A DNA stretch of 64,000 bases, taken from Rhodothermaceae bacterium. GTDB lineage: Bacteria; Bacteroidota; Rhodothermia; Rhodothermales; Bin80. Shown here in pieces: positions 20,101-28,663 of this stretch (position 1 is the stretch's first letter; every line of letters begins with the position of its first letter). The translations under genes were made by a program, and so were the position numbers. The notes beneath the pieces were generated by a model. It searched no databases. It was not told the origin of the DNA and saw nothing but the letters and a program-made list of their open reading frames with translations. The stretch is taken from positions 52,060-116,059 of the forward strand of contig VXSC01000032.1 in NCBI GenBank assembly GCA_009838195.1, in the 5' to 3' direction.

Positions 20101-20384
20101 TCCTCATAGTCTTTAAGGATGATGTGCACTTTCTCATCCGGCTCATACCCGTACATCTTCGTGATCGGCCCATAAACTTCCTCCGCCACACGTGCAGCAA
20201 CCTGCGCCGACCGACTTGATCCCCTGCCTTCTTCATCCAGGTGAAACAGTACTACAAAATTCTCGGTCTCAATCTGGTACCAGTCAAGAGTTGGCCGGCT
20301 AAAATCCACAAGAGACGGTGAAACCTGTGCATGCACTTGTGCAAGGAATCCTAGCGCTACAATCATGACTGCACACCACTTCAT
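17124..20384 (-). CDS. Gluzincin (MA-type) peptidase with PD40 propeller and C-terminal outer-membrane barrel
   Basis: The protein has 1086 residues with a signal peptide ending near VHA-QV. The first 300 residues contain HEFTH (132-136) and a downstream WLAEGTAQY with Glu192, the zinc ligands and catalytic Glu of a gluzincin. Residues of about 320-620 hold WD40/TolB-like (PD40) repeats such as FSPDGSKLAYISN and AWRPDGNALAYAK. The last 400 residues are rich in alternating aromatic strands and end in FGVLFGFDF, the terminal-Phe pattern of an outer-membrane barrel. The start overlaps the preceding stop as ATGA. Natural substrate unknown. Confidence 0.78.
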   Translation of the reverse strand: MKWCAVMIVALGFLAQVHAQVSPSLVDFSRPTLDWYQIETENFVVLFHLDEEGRGSSRSAQVAARVAEEVYGPITKMYGYEPDEKVHIILKDYEDYSNGAAFFFDNKIEIWAPALNSSLRGAHDWMRNVITHEFTHIVQVQAAMKLPRAIPFGYLQVLDYENVRRPDVLYGYPNVLVSYPVVGLSNPAWLAEGTAQYQHDHAHYDQWDSHRDMLLRTRVLENKTLSLSELGSFYSKSSLMREGVYNYGFAFTLYLANKYGDEVLSEITNNLRRWGTWRVEEAIELATGVKGKEVYDQWLQELEQAYRKAITPIEASPVEGTIIEPDGFANYFPRFSPDGSKLAYISNKGEHFSRVTLYVRDLSTDSVLAHDLGSMVGDYICSLGHRVKSGVTGAAAWRPDGNALAYAKQRITAEGFLYTDLHVIELDTETSTQLTRDARASQPAWDSTGTRIAYVTSNDGTSNVWLLDVDTGETMPVTQFANGTQVTGPTWDGDWIYFARLEPGKHGNDLWRIRVDGSDSVPVVQTIADERSPMVANGILYYASDANGIYNIYQMDGDTSGQLTQVIGGAFMPDMRPDGTLVYATYEWDGYKIALLENPGIPNSTASYTPPEFITKMPSSHDPASDADVRALTMDELASAMAEDIYLGADSLHVSPYGAAFTDFAISPVIRLDQYVERELEGRIRGRAETFWRNLKFGTYLSSREILEGMSLFGGLLIGPGSHGDGQFFAPANLLALERDAFLQFDYARGFRLIPKRWSPQVSIQLYNIQRSVENGLSIEEHPCTACLQETTNADLTYGLWEGNVYLRSKVHRSTLLEVGYRYSPYRVTTNRFYSKELADWIPSTSSRYYIGRSYMANVYFELQRAHRESDIMRTGIRMTASYHRETGRLLDRFDIRDGQLVPVYNTSILHRLRVDLEGGIRLPGQIYGTSHGLNMKMHASTLFGRRADSFYFEYVGGLSGARGYPFYGLGGTETLWLQASWLLPLLPDIKRQIGPIYLDKAFLRLYADGARVQPESRALRKDIGAELRLMMGSYYLLPTALFVSATYGADSFEVQLDDAFITSQPSVNYGKQVQWHFGVLFGFDF

Positions 20385-23272
20385 CGAATAATCGCAAGCT
20401 TAATCAAGCGTGAATCCGTCGCCCCTGAGATGGATCGTGCCTTCACCCTGGCATAGTATATACCACTCGCTGCATCGGTCGTCCAAAGGGTTTCATACGG
20501 AACACCTGCTGAAGTAGTGAAGGTGATTGAATCAATCAATGATCCCGCCGCATCTACAACTGTAACTGATACATCGGAGGATTCCTTGGTCATGCACCGA
20601 AAAAACGTAGATCCGTCCCGAATTGGGTTCGGCCAGTTATAAGTTTCCGTTGCACTGAGGAGCGATGTGGTTTCAGCAATCTGTCTGTCTAAAGCAACAA
20701 AGCTTGTATTTTGCGGTCCACCGTATTTCTCCGACCAAAGCACACGGTCAATGTCGTTGAGTCTATAGCTGCGCAGCACGCCTGCGTTAGTAACAACCGT
20801 TAAGCTGTCTCCAGAAAGCAGGGGCACCGCTTCCAAGGAAAATCCAGCAGACAAGGGGAAACCCGAGACCATCTCTCCATCCTTCCCCAGGTCCATTGCA
20901 TAGATATTGCCATCCGTGGCGGTAACGATAAGCACAACCGATTCACCCGATTCGTAAACAAGCGGAGAGCTGGTTGCCCGGGCACCAATCTGAATGGGAA
21001 ATGGAGGCAGTAAAGCACCTCCCTGAGAAAACGCAACCACTTTGTTGCCTACCGTGGTGACAATGTCAAGTACTCCGTCTTGATTAAGATCTGCCATGGC
21101 GACTGCCTTGGAAAAAAGATCTTCTCCGAAGTAAGCAGCAGCGGCAATTCGGATTACAATACCGTCGGGCTGCAAGAAGAGCAAATCCCTAGAACGTGGA
21201 ATCGCCCCCCAAAGCCCCGTTCGATCCCGTCCCATCACTGGAGCCCCTGCATCATGATCAAGCTGATATGTCCATACTGGAGGCGCGTCAAGTGGTCCTG
21301 CCTGTGACTGCCCAAAAACATAAATACCCTCATCTGTTGCGGCGATACCCAAGGCTGGGTCATTGAGGCTGTAGGATTGGATGCTCTCCGTGATTCGAAG
21401 AACTTCGGAGCGATCCGAACCCGTGAATTGAACATAGTGTGCATCCGCATGATATACGACAGGGCTAAACGCTACAAGCTGTGTCGGAAGCACGATTGAC
21501 TGAGCAAGTTCCAGCCCCTGATTCGTGATTGCATAGCGCTTGAATGTCGAACCTGCGCCGCCTTCTTTGTCAATAGTGGCAATATTTGTGGCACTAAATG
21601 CTGGTCGCACCTGTGCATTCATACGACCTATGCCTGGAACCACAACCTCACTCCCTGTAAAGACTACACCATAATTTGCAATTGAACTGACACTACCTTC
21701 TGCGTCAGCTTGCACTTCCAAAAAAGTAGATCCCAGGTCCGTTACGGATCCGTCATGGCTCTTTCGGAATGAAAAGGACATGATGGAGCCTGATTCCGAA
21801 AAGTCTTCGATAATCAGGAAGCTGTCTCCTCCCCCATTCGTTCGACTGTCAGGATTCGTATCTGGCCCAAACCGATTCTCATAGAGGGGAATGATTCGCC
21901 CGGAAGGAAGTGACACGCTCGAGGGATTGCCTTCAAAATAAAAGTCAAACGGAGCCCCTACGTTTCCATCAAATCCAATATCCTGAGCTCCATCGGCCTC
22001 TTCTATATCTACTGCCAATCTGCTACGATTATTGTTGCCCGCATGTGCAAACTGACGCTCATCAACATGCCAGATCAGAATTCCCCCATTGTACTGCTCT
22101 TGATCGGAGTCCCAACCAGGCAGAGCAAAATCGTACGAATTTGCCTGGGTCACGACTCCACCCTGAAATCCCTCTATGTTGAACCGATTAAAATCATCCC
22201 GTACTTCGGGAATGGTTTGTGTCGAAAATGCTCCGTCTTTAAATACTTGTAACGTAAGTCCCCGATTGCCCGGATCACGAACACGGTTTTCTAGGAGGAA
22301 GTATTCGGCTCTAGAAATCTCTATCCTAGCGACCTCCCCGGCCATCAATTCATATGACCCTGGATTTTGAATTTCCTTTGGATCTACCCACCCCAATGCC
22401 GTACGTGTCCATGCACTGGGCAGTGGCGGGAATAACCCACCATATGCAAAAATTCCCAAAGGATCCATCAGCCCAAACGGGCCAATCACAGATTCTCCTG
22501 TATCCGTGTTAAATAGGTCTGGCACTCCCAGATAGCTCATAAAGCTTGCCGCCAAAAGTCCATTGATGGACAGCTCCAGTAAGAAAGCTTCATCGGTGAT
22601 TGCATTCAACCCTGAACGCGTTTCTGTGCGTGGGATAATCATTGAATGATTTACTGGAATTCCCTTAAAGCTTACTTCACCGGCTCCCAGCCTAGCAAGT
22701 AATTCGGAACCCATGAAGATTGACGGTAGATCCTGCGGAGTTTTGTCCAGCGTGGTCCCAATCAGCTCAATGTCACGCCCAACCCCCGCATGAAACAAGA
22801 TGAAGGCCGTCTTTCCATGCTCAAGTTGCATGGGATCAAACGCGCTTATCTGATCTGCCTCATTCCAGGAATCACGGACCAGTGCAGCCAACTTGACAAT
22901 CTCCGCATCACTTTCCGATTCCTCTCCAATCGGGCTGTAACTTGCCATTTGATGCTCCAACCGGATAATTTCTGGTACCAGATAAGTAGAAATCGTGGTA
23001 TTGCCTGCGCTGGCAATGCCGACGTAATGCTCCAGAAAATCAAGATGAGCCTGAAAATAGGCCGCATCGTGTGGGAGCGGATCCACCTTGGGTTCAAGAG
23101 GAAACTGAAGCCCGGAAAATGTCCCATCACCCGTGGTAAAGCGCGAGGTATCGGGAGCAAACTCAACGCGAAGAGCGACCACATTGTAATGTGGATCGGC
23201 TGGTTGAACAATCTGAGCCTGGACCTGAGGCAAAGATAAGAGGCCAAACACCCAGGTAAGGAGCCACCTCAT
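20381..23272 (-). CDS. M6-peptidase-like secreted protein lacking the HEXXH site, with type IX-like C-terminal domain
   Basis: The protein has 963 residues from ATG 23272, which gives a signal peptide ending near QVQA; an in-frame TTG 11 codons earlier overlaps porV. M6-family landmarks are present: LGVPDLFNTDTG, IGPFGLMDP, WTRTALGWVDP, YFLLENR and ILIWHVDE. The position of the zinc motif HEFGH is occupied by ASFMS (242-246), so zinc binding is not expected. FG-GAP-like repeats follow (ADLNQDGVLDIVTTVGN), then a C-terminal domain starting YNWPNPIRDG and ending in a GIYYARVKA strand, as in type IX cargo. Confidence 0.75.
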   Translation of the reverse strand: MRWLLTWVFGLLSLPQVQAQIVQPADPHYNVVALRVEFAPDTSRFTTGDGTFSGLQFPLEPKVDPLPHDAAYFQAHLDFLEHYVGIASAGNTTISTYLVPEIIRLEHQMASYSPIGEESESDAEIVKLAALVRDSWNEADQISAFDPMQLEHGKTAFILFHAGVGRDIELIGTTLDKTPQDLPSIFMGSELLARLGAGEVSFKGIPVNHSMIIPRTETRSGLNAITDEAFLLELSINGLLAASFMSYLGVPDLFNTDTGESVIGPFGLMDPLGIFAYGGLFPPLPSAWTRTALGWVDPKEIQNPGSYELMAGEVARIEISRAEYFLLENRVRDPGNRGLTLQVFKDGAFSTQTIPEVRDDFNRFNIEGFQGGVVTQANSYDFALPGWDSDQEQYNGGILIWHVDERQFAHAGNNNRSRLAVDIEEADGAQDIGFDGNVGAPFDFYFEGNPSSVSLPSGRIIPLYENRFGPDTNPDSRTNGGGDSFLIIEDFSESGSIMSFSFRKSHDGSVTDLGSTFLEVQADAEGSVSSIANYGVVFTGSEVVVPGIGRMNAQVRPAFSATNIATIDKEGGAGSTFKRYAITNQGLELAQSIVLPTQLVAFSPVVYHADAHYVQFTGSDRSEVLRITESIQSYSLNDPALGIAATDEGIYVFGQSQAGPLDAPPVWTYQLDHDAGAPVMGRDRTGLWGAIPRSRDLLFLQPDGIVIRIAAAAYFGEDLFSKAVAMADLNQDGVLDIVTTVGNKVVAFSQGGALLPPFPIQIGARATSSPLVYESGESVVLIVTATDGNIYAMDLGKDGEMVSGFPLSAGFSLEAVPLLSGDSLTVVTNAGVLRSYRLNDIDRVLWSEKYGGPQNTSFVALDRQIAETTSLLSATETYNWPNPIRDGSTFFRCMTKESSDVSVTVVDAAGSLIDSITFTTSAGVPYETLWTTDAASGIYYARVKARSISGATDSRLIKLAIIR

Positions 23273-23294
23273 CCCGCTGCGGCCTTGATCCGTG

Positions 23295-24482
23295 CTAACG
23301 CGCAAAGTTCAGAAGGAGTGAGAAACGCATGGTATCCGAAAGCGGATGATTTTCCTTCATCGCATATACGTACGAAAAATCAACCCCGACAATATTATAC
23401 CGGATCCCGGCCCCAAAAGTCAGAAACTCTCTGTTTCCGTTGTAAGGATTTTCGTAAAAATATCCGCCACGGGCAGCGAACAAGTTATTATACCAGTATT
23501 CAAAGCCAACCGACAATAGCAGTTGGTCAATCACCGATAAGCTACGGAACTCCTGCTCTTCACTGTTTACAGCAGACGTCAGGATTTCAATGGGAGTCCA
23601 TGCAGAGAAAATTGCGCGATAAAATGGATCCGAGGAAAAGGTTGGGATACAGGTTTCTGGATCGGACGGGTCAATACATTCCTCAGAAACTCGCTGCCGA
23701 ACAAGAATTTTTGAAGCATCCGTCGCCAGCGTGATCTTGTTATAGGCATCAAACTCCAGCGTCAAGGCCTGCCCAAAGCGCAGCAGGGTCGGAATCGGGT
23801 CCGCCTGTTCACTGTCCGAATACTGAATCTTGGGCCCCATATTGGCAAGGTTGAACCCGAGATTATATTGTCCAGCTACGGTACCGAGATAGAACTCTGG
23901 AAATTTGTACAACGCAGCAATGTCCACTCCTACGGAAACACCCGGACGTGACTGCTGTGCGCCAACGCTGACACTGGCCAGATTCGATCTGATCCAACGC
24001 ACACCGGTACCAAGCGAAAGATTCTCGGTTACCTTGAACCCATACGAAACCCCTACAGACAGATCATACGAGCGAAATGTCCCCAGCGGGGTATTGATTT
24101 CATCTCGATGTTCGTGCTCCCCAAGATTGAGGAAAGTGACATGGGCACCAACGGTCCCCCAGTTTTTGATATGATGCTTCGCAACCAGGTACTCGAAAAA
24201 GAGATCGGAGGTGAGCTCGGGCAACCAGTTACTGTGTGTCAGTGCAACCTCGGTACCTACCTGATCGGCCAATCCGGCAGGATTCCAGAACAAAGCGTTC
24301 GCATTGTCTGCAACCGCCACACCTGCATTCCCCATGCCGGCAGCCCTGCTATCGGGCTCGATCATGAGAAATACGACCGCTGCCGCCCCTGTCTGGGCAC
24401 TGGCGTTCTGAGCCAAGCTGCTACCAGCAACCAGAATCAAAAGTGTGAGAATATGAATAGATCTGAATGTGTGGCTTTTCAT
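23295..24482 (-). CDS. porV: PorV/PorQ family outer-membrane protein of the type IX secretion system
   Basis: The protein has 395 residues with a signal peptide (cleavage near NASA-QT). The N-terminus of the mature part, FLMIEPDSRAAGMGNAGVAVADN with ALFWNPAGLA, is the diagnostic PorV/FadL-like start, and the C-terminus ends in an aromatic beta-strand (MRFSLLLNFAR). PorV is a barrel that carries cargo from the translocon to the PorU sortase. It lies 40 bases downstream of porU, the arrangement seen throughout Bacteroidota. The sequence is split into amino-acid runs here only for brevity; the protein is continuous. Confidence 0.9.
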   Translation of the reverse strand: MKSHTFRSIHILTLLILVAGSSLAQNASAQTGAAAVVFLMIEPDSRAAGMGNAGVAVADNANALFWNPAGLADQVGTEVALTHSNWLPELTSDLFFEYLVAKHHIKNWGTVGAHVTFLNLGEHEHRDEINTPLGTFRSYDLSVGVSYGFKVTENLSLGTGVRWIRSNLASVSVGAQQSRPGVSVGVDIAALYKFPEFYLGTVAGQYNLGFNLANMGPKIQYSDSEQADPIPTLLRFGQALTLEFDAYNKITLATDASKILVRQRVSEECIDPSDPETCIPTFSSDPFYRAIFSAWTPIEILTSAVNSEEQEFRSLSVIDQLLLSVGFEYWYNNLFAARGGYFYENPYNGNREFLTFGAGIRYNIVGVDFSYVYAMKENHPLSDTMRFSLLLNFAR

Positions 24483-24522
24483 ACCGTTAAATCTTGTGAG
24501 GAAAAAGTTCTGTCGACTGTCT

Positions 24523-27500
24523 TTAGCGCACGACGGCTAATTTTTCAATGATCTCAGCAACATGCCGCGCCTCAGCTCCCATCGTCTCTGCTCTCAACTT
24601 GTATAAGTACACGCCGGGAGAGAGTCTTGCATAATCGTTATCCAATCCATCCCATAAAATTTGCATTGGTCCTGCAGGCAACAACTCTTCCGTTTCCAAG
24701 GTTCGTATGGGTCTTCCTGCAAGAGTATACACCCGAACGCGTACTTTAACCGGCGTACCCGGCACTTGGTTGTGTTCAAACACAAAACGTGTTGGTCCGG
24801 TCGTTGGATTCGGGTAATTAAATACGTTTCTGATCACCAGTTCTTCCGTATCCGTAACAACAAAGTCCAACGTGGACTCTCCTGAGTTGTTGAGCACATC
24901 CCATGCCCGAAGACTGAGCGTGTGTGGTCCTGGGGGAAGTGCTTCCTCAAATGAATAAGAAACAGATCCGCTCTGAAAAGAATCTTCGTCACTCTCATAA
25001 CGGTTCCCAATATTGATTGCATCTAGTTCATTCTCATCAAGAACAAGCAACATCTCGTGACCGACCCCTGCTCCTACGGTGTTGATTCCACTTTCATCGT
25101 AGATACGCGCAAAAAGTTGGGGTTGGGTAGGTGCCAATCCTCCACTAGTAAACGTTTCATCACCAAGAAATAGGTCAATCTCGGGTCCTTCCACATCATG
25201 CGCTGTATCGTCTGAAGTCCCACCAACAATAAATTGTTCCGAATAGCCATTTACATGCTCCGAGGCACCCTGTGCATAGAGCGTGATTTTTCCAGGCTTA
25301 TTTGCGTACGATATATCTTTAGGAACCACAAATCGTGCCATGAACTCACCATTGACGACTCTTGTCCTACCTCGCCAAATGAGATCTTCCCGCACCTCGT
25401 AGTATGGCTGTGGCATATACCAGAACAGTTCTCGCGGGATTAGCACCTGTCTCAATGCATCAAACACGATTAGTGACACCGTACCGTCAAAGGATGTATC
25501 CCTTGTACCATCCGGCTTGCGGACTTCACCTTTTAGTTCAATCCGCTCCAAAGCACGCATTTTTCCCGTCGTAGTATGGAGATCTTCTCCATTGATGTGA
25601 GTAATTGTGGCATGATCAGCCGGTAGCCCCAATCGCAGAGTCGGGTCGCCAAGAAGGTTGAATTTACGGTTATTGCCCTCGTATCCTACCCGTCTGTTCT
25701 TGGTTCGTCGCAATGCATCTCCCAGGCGGGGAAGCAAATGATCCGGTTCACGCTGAAAGAGTTCCTCGTTGAGGGCTACATTCATTCCTACATTGAGCGT
25801 CGTTTCAGTTCCCGATGTATACACCGTGCGTACTGTAGTCAAGAGCGCAATGGCACCACCCGCAGGATTTAGAAGCAATTCCTCTGCGCCTGTTTGCTCA
25901 TTTCCCAAATCCCATCTCCCAAAGGAACAGGTTGCCGTAATGAATACGGGGAGAGCATCATAATTCTGAAGACTGCGAGAATCCTCAACGGTAAATAAAT
26001 TTTCCTGTGCGAGTGCCCGCTCTCCCCCATGTCCACTGAAATTTACCACCAATGTACCTTCATCAATGGAAGACAGTAAATCTTGACGCGCCTTGGGGAT
26101 GCGCCAGGTATTCAAGAACTCCCGGTTGTACGAGATCGCGTAGATCTTCTGCTGGTTGATCTCTGGAGCCAACTTTTTTACTGCAACCGCAACCACATCA
26201 GTATTTTGTGTATGTAGATCACGGTCGTTCTGAAGTCCCGCCGTTCCCGTGGGGCCATCATCTGCCAAAAATAGATAGCGGTTCCGCCATTGACCGTAGG
26301 TCGCAGGATTCTCATAGTGAATAATCTTGTCGATCATTAACTGGGCTTCATCCACCGTATGTACAGTAAAGCGCCCGATCCCCACATCAACACGTTCATT
26401 CAGATGGGCATTCACACCGTCGAATGTATACTGCACATATGGCCACAGCCCTTCATTATCGTCTAACAGTCCGAAATAATCATCGGTCGTATAGGACGTT
26501 TGGGGATTCCATGACTCCTCGGTTTCGAACGGTGGAATCAGATTCGGAAATGTTGTCGATGCGTCCAGATTTCGATAGTCAAAATGTCCGTCGCCAAACA
26601 GGAGTACATATTTAAGGAGCCGCTCCTCATCGGGACTCCTGTCATAAATGAATTTCAAGTAATCTCTAAGCCCGCGTATATCTTGTTGACCACCCGAGAA
26701 CTCATTGTAGATTTGATTGATATCAACGACCTCAACAGTCATTCCCTCTGCTCTACGGCGATCCGCCAACGCTCTTGCTTGATCGAAAAACTGGCTTGGA
26801 GAAACAATGACAAAATCCGGCCAAGACTGAATCCCATGAAGGTTCTGAGCTGCCACATTGCATGCGGAACCACACACTTCAACCGCATTCAGCGATTGAA
26901 CCTGATCGGATGTGAACGCAATCAACTCCCGGGGTTGATCAGGAGACATGGCAGTTGCCTGGACTAGGAAAGTACTCCCTTGCGGCTCAACGCCCAGCCA
27001 GTGATAGCCTCCGGGTTCGGTGACATCAAGAACAATCGGGGTTGAATTGAACCCTTGCAGGACGAATGTAAAGGTTCCTACTTCGGCCAGAGGGGTATTG
27101 AATTGGAGTGGGGCTTCTCCCGCCTGTAATACTTTTGGGTAGAATATGCGTACCCAATCGAGAGCAGCCTGAGGCCCCCCTATCTGTTCCTCAAGATCAG
27201 CCGTCAGGGTGATGGCCTGGTTCGCCGTCACCGTTTGCTCAAACTCCGTAATTCCTGAACGGGCAATTGAATTGGTTGCGACGTTGCCAACTGGCCCGTA
27301 ATTGACACTGTGGAGAATACGGCTCTCATCTCTATAATGCAGACTAGCCGCAGGGTTGCTCTGTATGGCTGCCCGAATCTGGTATCTTAATATGCCACTG
27401 CCCAATCCGGGTAGTTGGCTATCTTGAAGTATGGTACGCCCTGGACCTGCCCCTGGTATAAGTGCACTCACCCAAGTATGACCGGAATGCCCCCCTTCCC

Positions 27501-28512
27501 GCCCCCACAGGTACTCATCCAGATCTACAAAAAAGCGCCCATTTACTTCTGAAAGTACGGCCATAACGGGGCTGTCCGTATAGTTCTCCTGTACGTAGGC
27601 CTGACTTTCAGCGGTCCCAATATCCAAGAAGTAATAATTGGTGGAGTCAAACGGATGTACATAGTGAGTCCATTCCCGAATGAGTTCTCCGTTCTGGTCC
27701 AAAATCGGTCGTCCCCTGGGGTCCGTCAACTGTTTGCTGTACCACCCTCTTGGCCCTTTGCCGTAGAACCATACCGCATCCCCTTCATCAAAACTCCCAT
27801 CTCCTCCCCCCTGTACAAAAACCTGATTCTCCGCCAAATCTGCAATCCGGGGTGCACTGTTTAGAGCAGGAACCGGCGCCCCTCCATTCCCAAATACTCG
27901 GATCTGATCTGGATCAATGTTTCCCACGGAAGCCCCCAGCCCTGGCAAGGACTCAAGAAACGTACGGTCAATCCGATACATTCCTGTCTCGGAGATGGCA
28001 ATCTTGAAAAATCCCCCATCCGCCAGAACGCTCCGATTTACGTCAAGATGTGGGTTGTCCGATGCGTCATAGCGCCGAATTGGTTCCTGCGAAACAGGAT
28101 AGGTGACCTCAATGCGCATTCGTCTATAACGTCGCAATCGCTCTGAGGCCAAATCATATGTCACGAGCCGAGCGAGCAAGGTAGCCACCGGCCGTTTTCG
28201 AGAAAGCCCCAATCCAACAATTGTCGCCGCCTCGCCGCCAACCCCTTCAATCGGGTCAAACGGGTATTCATCGTACTCTGCCCCCAGCACGCGAACCGAA
28301 GGCTGCACCAGAGAGGGAAGATCCATCGCCTCCGAAATCTCTAAGAGCCCACCTACAGATGGCTCCGCATCTCCCCATTCCGCATTCAATTCATAAAGGC
28401 TGCGGCCCGGCTCAGATTCAATAAGGCGCAGAGACGCATCCTGTGCTGCAACTGGTATGGAGTTCCCAGTTACTAACAGGAATAAAACGGCAATTATCTT
28501 TACCCGATACAC
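24523..28512 (-). CDS. porU: Type IX secretion system sortase PorU (C25 family)
   Basis: The protein has 1329 residues and begins at GTG 28512 with a signal peptide (MYRVKIIAVLFLLVTGNS). The gingipain-like C25 domain spans about 560-920: FVIVSPSQFFDQA, LLFGDGHFDYRN, then VVNFSGHGG with His828 and FITATCSFGRWD with Cys862, the catalytic pair at the spacing expected for PorU. The C-terminal domain from about 1235 (FNYPNPTTG, then LSPGVYLYKLRAE) is a type IX-type domain. PorU cleaves the signal domain of cargo and joins it to anionic lipopolysaccharide. It heads the porU-porV block. Confidence 0.93.
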   Translation of the reverse strand: MYRVKIIAVLFLLVTGNSIPVAAQDASLRLIESEPGRSLYELNAEWGDAEPSVGGLLEISEAMDLPSLVQPSVRVLGAEYDEYPFDPIEGVGGEAATIVGLGLSRKRPVATLLARLVTYDLASERLRRYRRMRIEVTYPVSQEPIRRYDASDNPHLDVNRSVLADGGFFKIAISETGMYRIDRTFLESLPGLGASVGNIDPDQIRVFGNGGAPVPALNSAPRIADLAENQVFVQGGGDGSFDEGDAVWFYGKGPRGWYSKQLTDPRGRPILDQNGELIREWTHYVHPFDSTNYYFLDIGTAESQAYVQENYTDSPVMAVLSEVNGRFFVDLDEYLWGREGGHSGHTWVSALIPGAGPGRTILQDSQLPGLGSGILRYQIRAAIQSNPAASLHYRDESRILHSVNYGPVGNVATNSIARSGITEFEQTVTANQAITLTADLEEQIGGPQAALDWVRIFYPKVLQAGEAPLQFNTPLAEVGTFTFVLQGFNSTPIVLDVTEPGGYHWLGVEPQGSTFLVQATAMSPDQPRELIAFTSDQVQSLNAVEVCGSACNVAAQNLHGIQSWPDFVIVSPSQFFDQARALADRRRAEGMTVEVVDINQIYNEFSGGQQDIRGLRDYLKFIYDRSPDEERLLKYVLLFGDGHFDYRNLDASTTFPNLIPPFETEESWNPQTSYTTDDYFGLLDDNEGLWPYVQYTFDGVNAHLNERVDVGIGRFTVHTVDEAQLMIDKIIHYENPATYGQWRNRYLFLADDGPTGTAGLQNDRDLHTQNTDVVAVAVKKLAPEINQQKIYAISYNREFLNTWRIPKARQDLLSSIDEGTLVVNFSGHGGERALAQENLFTVEDSRSLQNYDALPVFITATCSFGRWDLGNEQTGAEELLLNPAGGAIALLTTVRTVYTSGTETTLNVGMNVALNEELFQREPDHLLPRLGDALRRTKNRRVGYEGNNRKFNLLGDPTLRLGLPADHATITHINGEDLHTTTGKMRALERIELKGEVRKPDGTRDTSFDGTVSLIVFDALRQVLIPRELFWYMPQPYYEVREDLIWRGRTRVVNGEFMARFVVPKDISYANKPGKITLYAQGASEHVNGYSEQFIVGGTSDDTAHDVEGPEIDLFLGDETFTSGGLAPTQPQLFARIYDESGINTVGAGVGHEMLLVLDENELDAINIGNRYESDEDSFQSGSVSYSFEEALPPGPHTLSLRAWDVLNNSGESTLDFVVTDTEELVIRNVFNYPNPTTGPTRFVFEHNQVPGTPVKVRVRVYTLAGRPIRTLETEELLPAGPMQILWDGLDNDYARLSPGVYLYKLRAETMGAEARHVAEIIEKLAVVR

Positions 28513-28602
28513 CAGTCTAGAAAAACGCCTAAAGGCACTTAATTAAGCTATTGATTCGCACGACTGCAGGTCGCACCTATACACTGGGTAGCTTTTTTCA
28601 GG

Positions 28603-28631
28603 TAATAAAAAATCTTGGGTGAGAGACCAAG
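28603..28631 (-). terminator. Candidate rho-independent terminator after the MBL gene
   Basis: On the minus strand a short stem CTTGG / CCAAG (28627-28631 and 28614-28618) is followed by an A-T6-A-T-T run (28613-28603). It lies about 33 bases after the stop of the MBL-hydrolase gene and ahead of porU. The five-pair stem is weak, so this is tentative. Confidence 0.45.
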
Positions 28632-28663
28632 TTTACTCGCGCATCCTCTGAGTGTTCCTCAAA

